Of a DNA stretch of 64,000 nucleotides, positions 58,446 to 64,000 are shown piece after piece. Position 1 is the first letter of the stretch; every line of letters begins with the position of its first letter. Origin of the DNA: Antedon mediterranea (taxonomy: Eukaryota; Echinodermata; Crinoidea; Comatulida; Antedonidae); NCBI RefSeq assembly GCF_964355755.1, contig NC_092675.1, positions 15,205,312 through 15,269,311 of the forward strand, in the 5' to 3' direction. The notes below the pieces were generated by a model. That model had not been told where the DNA came from. It saw only the letters and a program-made list of their open reading frames with translations, and searched no databases. A program made the position numbers and the translations under genes.

Positions 58446-58855
58446 GCCTTATATAAGGGGGGTTGCATTACACTTGTTAAGCCTAGTCAAGGAGAGTGCA
58501 TGTTCAGCACGATGATGATCAGTAGTAGAGGTATCATACCAAACAGGAAATGCCAAGAAGCTCATGTATATAAATGACCTCCATAGAAATGTCCTAACCA
58601 CTTAAAAGGTTTTAACCCTGAATCAGGTTATATTGGTAAATTTTACTTTGAGCATTTATTTTCCCTTCATCAGAAATTTAATTTACCGTAGGCGATGTTT
58701 TAGAGCCCATATTTCAAATATAATTATTATTAAGAAAATTTGTTAAAAATGTATGTAATAAATAATTAAATGGAAACATTTGGCAGGGAGGTGAAAACAG
58801 ATGTAAAAAATATAATTATAGTATTTTTAAGTATCCATGTTTGTATTTATTGCAG

Positions 58856-58964
58856 GCTTGTAACCCTACCATTTCTGATCCATACGTATTGAATGTACAT
58901 CTAGTTCCTCACACACATGATGATGTGGGCTGGCTAAAAACTGTTGACCAGTACTATATGGGAT
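58856..58964 (+). CDS. MAN2B1: Lysosomal alpha-mannosidase, exon with GH38 HTHDD motif
   Basis: An exon between acceptor TTTATTGCAG and donor GTAAGT. It encodes 36 codons plus one base: [44 protein letters not shown] is the start of the glycoside hydrolase family 38 fold, where the His and first Asp bind the catalytic zinc; WLKTVDQYY is specific for the lysosomal type (MAN2B1) rather than Golgi mannosidase II. The enzyme removes alpha-mannose residues from N-glycans in lysosomes. The exon is preceded by repeats and no signal-peptide exon was located. Downstream it splices in phase to 60705-60878. Confidence 0.93.
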
Positions 58965-59081
58965 GTAAGTTAATTTGTTTGATTGTCACTTTTTTTGGTT
59001 GATTCCAATGATATTGTTAAACCGTTATAACACAGCACTTTTCAATTTCACAATATGGCACTTTTTTTCTCCTTTTTTTTA

Positions 59082-60551
59082 GGCTATCATCACTCTATGA
59101 GATTGAGAGCGATAGCCTATTGTTATTGTCAAAAAATATTTTTTTGGATCATTTTTTGTTAGTGGCAGATCTCTAAAACGACGAAAGCTGTTATTTTGTA
59201 ACTTGGCCAGCAGACACGCGTATATATTTAGTTGTACAATAAACTTTGGTTTAATCAAAATATGGTCGCGTAGCGTAACTACGTGCGATTTACTGACATT
59301 TTTAAATTAACTAACTAACAGCCTTTTCAAATGAAACTTGGAAACATGTATGCTTCATGTCAAGGGTAATCTTCCTGTATCATCAGCAAAATTTTGAACA
59401 TAGGTATTTTCGCGCGTACGCACAAACAGAACAGATCGCACATCGCACAAGGTTGTTGAGGCGGTGTTTTTTGGTTTTACTGTACAGTACTACGTACGAT
59501 CCGATTACGAAAAATTTAATTATTTAAAAAGCATGGATTCGCCAAGCAAGTAGGCCTATATGTTTAATAAAATTTACCTAAGATTGTCGTAAGCTCTTTT
59601 GTTCAAACTTGTTATTTATATACATAGCAATAATCCACCCGTTCCAGCATGCATGCTAGGCATCTAGTCTAGGCCGCACCTACTCCTGGCCGATCGATGG
59701 GGAATTTCCCCGCGATAAGAAATCGGCGAAATATAGCTCATAAACGGCCTAAATTTTAATGTTATATCTTTTAATGCCAGTGTAATTACATATGGATAAA
59801 ACAATATAAAACTCAATATTTTTCATCTGAAATAATATGTTAACTCGCGTAATGTAGCATATAACACGTAAATAGTTTATTTCGATACTGGTACTGGTAG
59901 CTATAGCCTAGCAGCCATAGACTTATGCCTCACAAAGCTTCAGGCATACGTTTATTTAATAAACCTTTTTTAAACGTTTGTTGAAACAATATTTATAGTT
60001 AGCCTGAGCCTAGGGTGCTATGAAAAGTGTTTTTAAAGTCTTTTTTTATCATTTGTGTAAATTGTTTTTGCCGGCAGCCGACATACCAATTTTTAGGATT
60101 TAGCCAACACACTAATTTTTTTTTTTGGCCTAATGGCCATCTGAATTTTAAAAATTTGATTTTTATCTCTTTCAACACAGTTCGTTGCATTCAATAGAGT
60201 GCATATCTCATAAAACGTTATCAGTTTCTACCAATTTTTAATAATGCTATTAAGTCTCAAAACATTCTCCTTCACTTTAATTTGAAAAGCTCATCATATT
60301 TAAACAATTGAATAAACGCAAGTGGTGTAAAATAAAAACTAACCGTCAAATAATCCGTTTACAATCCAAATACTGTCAACTGTTGACGCTTGTTTAACGG
60401 TTTTGATCGATGCTATGCTGTTTGTACAAACATTGTGGTCTGGCCTACTGTAGACTATAAGCGTTATCAGTTTCTTCAGTAATGTAGTGGCAGGGTTCTT
60501 TTCGCATGTTACGATGCGTTGCACGATAGCCCGTGACGAGTTCAAACATAG
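59082..60551 (+). mobile_element. Helitron-like element in mannosidase intron (GGCTATC class)
   Basis: 5' hairpin GGCTATC...GATAGCC (59082-59117) followed by TATTGTTATTGTC and a T-rich stretch, as in the other 5' ends. The 3' end has GATAGCC (60525-60531), GTGACGAGTTC and CATAG (60547-60551), then T; the first arm of the 3' hairpin is lost and CTAG has become ATAG. The body is interrupted from about 59430 to 60130 by the repeat shared with the hAT-like element. Confidence 0.6.
59434..60130. repeat. hAT-related repeat nested in the Helitron-like element
   Basis: Up to about 59890 it matches 37427-37950 inside the hAT-like element (ATCGCACATCGCAC, GATTCGCCAAGCAAGTAGGC, CGCGATAAGAAATCGGCGAA). 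From 59756 to 60125 it also matches 58090-58445. Confidence 0.7.
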
Positions 60552-60602
60552 TTATATTTTATACTATATGGTATATTATACTATAAGGTATATTATACTA
60601 TA

Positions 60603-60660
60603 AAGGTCGCAACTTCTTGATTGCAGGTCCAATGCTCTAACCACTGCGCCACAGTGCTCC
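60603..60660 (-). repeat. tRNA-derived SINE head
   Basis: Minus strand: GTGGCGCAGTGGTTAGAGC (60634-60652) is a Pol III A box as in tRNA D arms; AGTTGCGACC (60605-60614) is a degraded B box. It lies 45 bp before the exon 3 acceptor. Confidence 0.6.
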
Positions 60661-60704
60661 ACAAATATATACTATATGACATATCTTAATCTTTTATTTT
60701 GTAG

Positions 60705-60878
60705 CTAAAAATCAAATTCAACATGCAGGAGTACAGTACATCCTTGATTCTGTTGTTTCAGAGCTATTAAAAGATCCAAAAAAGCGATTCATCTATGTGG
60801 AAATCGCTTTCTTTGCACGCTGGTGGCATGAACAAGATGATGAAATGAAGTTAAATGTCAAAAAGCTGGTCAATGAAG
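60705..60878 (+). CDS. MAN2B1: Lysosomal alpha-mannosidase, following exon
   Basis: Exon of 174 bp between acceptor TTTATTTTGTAG and donor GTAAGT. With the last base of 58964 it starts [20 protein letters not shown] and goes on [17 protein letters not shown] to LVNEG. [14 protein letters not shown] and [13 protein letters not shown] are highly typical of MAN2B1. Both flanking introns are phase 1. The next exon should carry the NGGWxMNDEA region with the catalytic nucleophile Asp; it is not in the remaining 3.1 kb, so this intron extends beyond 64000. The reading is free of stops, arguing for a live gene. Confidence 0.95.
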
Positions 60879-60972
60879 GTAAGTGTTGTTTACAATGTCA
60901 CAATTAAGATTACACTTTGAGCAGGTTAAAGGCAATTTTAAATAAAGGAAAATTTAAACATATAAATTTAAA

Positions 60973-62441
60973 CTAGATTTAATTCGTCACTATGACGAAT
61001 TATAGGTTATATGCATTGATAATTAAAATAAAGATAATTTATTTTTAAAAGATATTTTGATTCATTGATTTTCTCAGATTCTTTAAATAATATATAATAT
61101 ATGATAGGACCTTGCTAACGCGAATACAATAGCCGGTATCACAATCCGATCAAAGATCCCTCTGCGTATAATGTCATAAACCACATTTGCTGTTACATAA
61201 TAATAAAGACATAAGTTATTTTTTATCTAGATTTCATTATAAATCATGTGTATAATATATACACTAAGAAATAAATTTGAACAAACAATACGGATAATAA
61301 AAAAAAAAATTTATTTCGTTTCCCAAGGTGAGACTCGATCTCGGTACCTTGAGTGCCATAGACACGAGCACACACCACCGAGCCATACACAACTGACTAA
61401 AAATTGTAGAAAAATTCCTCCGTGTATTTACTATGCAGTAACCACTTTGGTGCAGATAGATTATTACATACCGCAATGAATTATAATTTTTTACTATGAT
61501 GACATCTCTAAAAATGTACAAAAATGATGCACTGTCAAACTATATACTTTTAACTTTAATATATGAACTTTTGAAGGAAGAAAGTTAATGTTAAGTTTGT
61601 TATTTTGGCCTAAGAAAATGTCATAATTTGTTTGATTGTCGAAATGAATTTTTTAAAATTTAATATGCAATTAATTATGGCTTAATCAACTTTTGTTCCC
61701 TTAGTTTAATAATAAATCATACATAAGATACATACACTTCAAGAAAATTAAATAAAAAATATGTGTTCCCGAGCATTCTGACGATCTATATTAATTTTAA
61801 AATTTAGCATATTTTCACCATTTTGTTAACTTACACGTGCGTAGCCTGTCACTTTTGACGTGCTCGTATAAGGCAATTACGCGTTGAAAAGTGAATAAAA
61901 TATGATGATATTATTAAAGAAAGGTTGTACAACCGAAATCGGACAAAAAGAGTGCGCATTAACGTATAACGCGCAGTGCGCGTGCAAAAATCTGCGCACT
62001 CATGGCAATTTTTTAAACGCTTAAAATTGCCTGAAACGTACTCTAATTTCATCGAAAATAAATTTTGACAATTTTGAACATTTTAAGCGCGCGTACGCAA
62101 GCGTTATATGCGCTACGCACGTAATTGTATTGCCATATGATGAAATATGACCTGAAATTTATGAGTACCAAATTTTGTTTAATTGTGATTCATGCTTGTG
62201 AAGATATGATTACAAACGTGATTTCGTAAAATCGCGCGTAGACCGCGTAATTTTTGATTACGCATCGTGAAAATATAACCACATCGATTCCTGGCCATAA
62301 GGAATATACTCTGAAAAATTGACTTAGATAGATGAAACTGATATCAAGATAATTCACGGACAAAATAGTGCTAAGGAAAGAATAAATAAATAAAGATTTT
62401 GACAGAATCAAGAGGTTATATGCATGATAATGCATATAACC
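60973..62441 (-). mobile_element. Complete Helitron-like element (GGTTATATGCAT class)
   Basis: On the minus strand: 5' hairpin GGTTATATGCAT/ATGCATATAACC (62414-62441), then TCTTGATTCTGTC and a T-rich stretch; 3' ATGCATATAACC (61005-61016), hairpin AATTCGTCA/TGACGAATT (60981-61001), AAAT, CTAG (60973-60976), T. Length 1469 bp, the same as each body in 50-54 kb. It lies wholly in the mannosidase intron and holds a tRNA-like unit at 61318-61392. Its GCGCAGTGCGCG region (about 61973) is shared with 23243-23937. Non-coding. Confidence 0.8.
61318..61392 (-). repeat. tRNA-like unit with A and B boxes
   Basis: Minus strand: A box TGGCTCGGTGGTGTGTGC (61368-61385) and B box GAGATCGAGTCTC (61330-61342) with the right spacing, then a T run of 10 after 20 bp. 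SINE head or decayed tRNA gene inside the Helitron-like element. Confidence 0.5.
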
Positions 62442-63070
62442 TAAAAATGAAACTTAATTGAAAATGAAATTATCATTTTTGACAAAAGTAAGGTTTAGTC
62501 AGATAGGGTCACATTTAGCTGTCTTATTTTTCATTAATTTCGAGCCGAGTGGCTAAGGGAGCGTCTCCAAAGTATCCCACCGCGGTACACAAGATTTCAC
62601 CGCGTTAGAGACGTTATCTGCGTTAATGAGCAATAGGCAAGATGTGCTCATTGAAGCATATCTTCTCTAACGCAACCTACCGCAAGCATGCCTTGTTAAG
62701 AGCCATTGTCTGTGTTTTTATATCATTATCAATGAGGTTTGTAATTTGATAGTCAATAGGTTTTTCAGCAATAATCACAAAAAAAAAACACTGGGGTAAA
62801 TTACATACATAGGTTTTGTGTTGCCAGGAAAATACGGAAAACACAAAAAATACAAACAAAATTATAAAAAAACAAAACACATAAAACAAAATTTAAATAG
62901 GACTAATATATAATAATATATTTGGCTTGTCATAATGCTACTAGAGTCATACGAATAGTTTAGATAAAATACGAGAATGTGTTGCCAGGTTTATTTCAAA
63001 TTTCATTTTTTACCTTAGCAACCATTTCTATGTGTAATATATTATACAGATATTGACTGCTTAGATGTTA
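62442..63070. other. Intron sequence
   Basis: GAGCCGAGTGGCTAAGG (about 62542) resembles a tRNA-Leu/Ser A box, but no B box follows. GCGTTAGAGACG/CTCTAACGC words form a loose inverted repeat at 62603-62674. Otherwise AT-rich. Confidence 0.4.
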
Positions 63071-63173
63071 AATATAAGATTTGACATCCCCGAGAGAATG
63101 ATATTAAGTTTGAGAGAATATATATTCCCCGAGAACTTAATATCATTCCCGAGGGGATGTCAAATCTTATATT
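63071..63173. repeat. Long near-perfect hairpin
   Basis: Outer arms of 21 nt pair perfectly (63071-63091 with 63153-63173; core GATTTGACATCCCC). A symmetric 5x5 internal loop follows, then a second perfect 14-bp stem (AATGATATTAAGTT, 63097-63110 with 63134-63147) and a 23-nt loop. Could be a foldback MITE or a structured RNA. Confidence 0.85.
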
Positions 63174-63636
63174 TTACCGATACAAAAGGCGATATCTGTT
63201 ATATTATATAGCCAAGAACAAGTCTGCTGGGTTGGGTGAAGCTAGGCTAGGCCTCCTATAGTATTTGTATTGTATGTAAACAAGCCTGCCTAGACACCTT
63301 ACCTTGCGAAGAATAATATACAGATAATTACTAATTAATGATTCCTTGGCAATAAAATATTCACTTAAGCCTAGGTCGTTTAAATTAACAGAAGAATTTC
63401 CATCAAGCCTATTAATGATAATAATATAATCAGGTAGGCCGAATAAACAATTCGTCTTCTTCTCTTCGAGGAGCCGAATCGCCGGATGTTCAGCGCGTAC
63501 TAGTTACTAGGTTACTACCGTGAGTTTTGACCAATCACAAACGGTGTTTCATCACATTTAGGGAGGACTAATAACAAATGAGGGCACTATGTATGCATAG
63601 CTTAAATAGTTTAAAAGATTAATTTCTTCAAGCAAG

Positions 63637-63705
63637 TTCCGTGGCGCAGCGGTTGAAGCGTTGTCTTGTGATGGAGTGACAATTCCATCCCGAGTTCAAG
63701 ATCCA
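63637..63705 (+). repeat. tRNA-derived SINE head
   Basis: A box TGGCGCAGCGGTTGAAGCG (63642-63660) and B box GAGTTCAAGATCC (63692-63704), about 32 bp apart as in tRNA genes. The 3' part does not close a clear acceptor stem, so SINE is preferred to tRNA gene. Confidence 0.55.
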
Positions 63706-63749
63706 GTAGATGACTTTTGTTTATTTATCGGCAAACGTGAGTGTTGCAC

Positions 63750-63870
63750 ACGAAAATTACAGTCAATATAATCGAACTCGGGAATTTATAGGATTAATGA
63801 CAGGGACATGATAATTACGCGAAAATTACTCAGTCAATATCATCGTTCTCGAGGATATATACGATTTACG
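63750..63870. repeat. Short direct repeat
   Basis: CGAAAATTACAGTCAATATA followed by a CTCGGGAATTTATAGGATT-like part recurs about 70 bp further as CGAAAATTACTCAGTCAATA with CTCGAGGATATATACGATT. Confidence 0.6.
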
Positions 63871-64000
63871 ATCCACGCAGCGGTAGTCATGTGACGCAGT
63901 TTCAACCAATCACGTTCACGTATTTATATACGGCTATATATCATTTTGTTTGACAAATCTAGTAACGAATTTACTCACATTCTTTACCTTTTGCCATCCT

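Noticed and set aside
58347-58577. 76-codon frame as mannosidase first exon
   Set aside because: No signal peptide, ends in a stop before any donor, and overlaps the dispersed repeat 58090-58445.
62535-62620. tRNA-Leu/Ser gene
   Set aside because: A-box-like word only; no B box or acceptor stem.

Overview
The window is eukaryotic genomic DNA, AT-rich and almost entirely made of transposable elements in many states of decay and nesting. There are spliced exons with GT/AG borders, non-LTR and LTR retrotransposons, Helitron-like elements, TIR elements, satellites and tRNA-derived SINE heads. LINE ORF1 proteins with PHD or SGNH-esterase domains, L2/CR1-like LINEs, and pervasive TAGGCCTA palindromes suggest a marine invertebrate, plausibly an echinoderm; that assignment is inference. 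No rRNA gene, CRISPR array or bacterial operon is present.

Layout. 1-213 (-): N-terminus of a THAP zinc-finger protein, cut by the window edge. 531-4370: large imperfect inverted duplication carrying two broken copies of one invertebrate multigene-family protein. 4.4-16.4 kb: non-coding, with MITEs, Helitron-like ends, a Helitron (9372-10246) inserted in a TTAA element, a 1.65-kb element with tandem-repeat termini (11013-12661) and an L1/Tx1-like LINE remnant. 16.4-19.5 kb: a ~97-bp satellite array split by a LINE. 19.9-24.1 kb: an L2/CR1-like LINE carrying two nested insertions. 26.1-33.1 kb: a TTAA element, then a nearly complete LINE (ORF1 with PHD finger, ORF2 with EN and RT) cut by a 2.2-kb TIR element, then a 75-bp satellite. 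34.4-35.9 kb: second Helitron copy with a nested TIR element. 36.4-40.0 kb: LINE cut by a hAT-like element with an 8-bp target duplication. 40.5-45.8 kb: decayed Ty3/Gypsy element (-) with LTR and primer binding site. 46.1-48.8 kb: LINE fragments, one with an esterase ORF1. 48.85-49.8 kb: 35-bp minisatellite. 49.8-54.7 kb: composite of Helitron-like units. 56.8-58.0 kb: LINE fragment.

The one clear host gene besides the THAP protein is a lysosomal alpha-mannosidase (GH38). Two consecutive exons, 58856-58964 and 60705-60878 (+), are joined by phase-1 splice sites. Its introns are full of repeats, and no first exon or following exon was found inside the window.

The most unusual structure is a group of Helitron-like elements. 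Each starts with a 5' hairpin whose stem sequence recurs near the 3' end, just before a conserved second hairpin and CTAG. At least four different stem sequences occur, and in each case the 5' and 3' copies match (best whole example 60973-62441, minus strand). The bodies are related across specificities, so the end recognition sequence seems to change as a matched pair. Several insertions in the window can be dated relative to each other because the target reads through, or an unoccupied copy of the target is also present.
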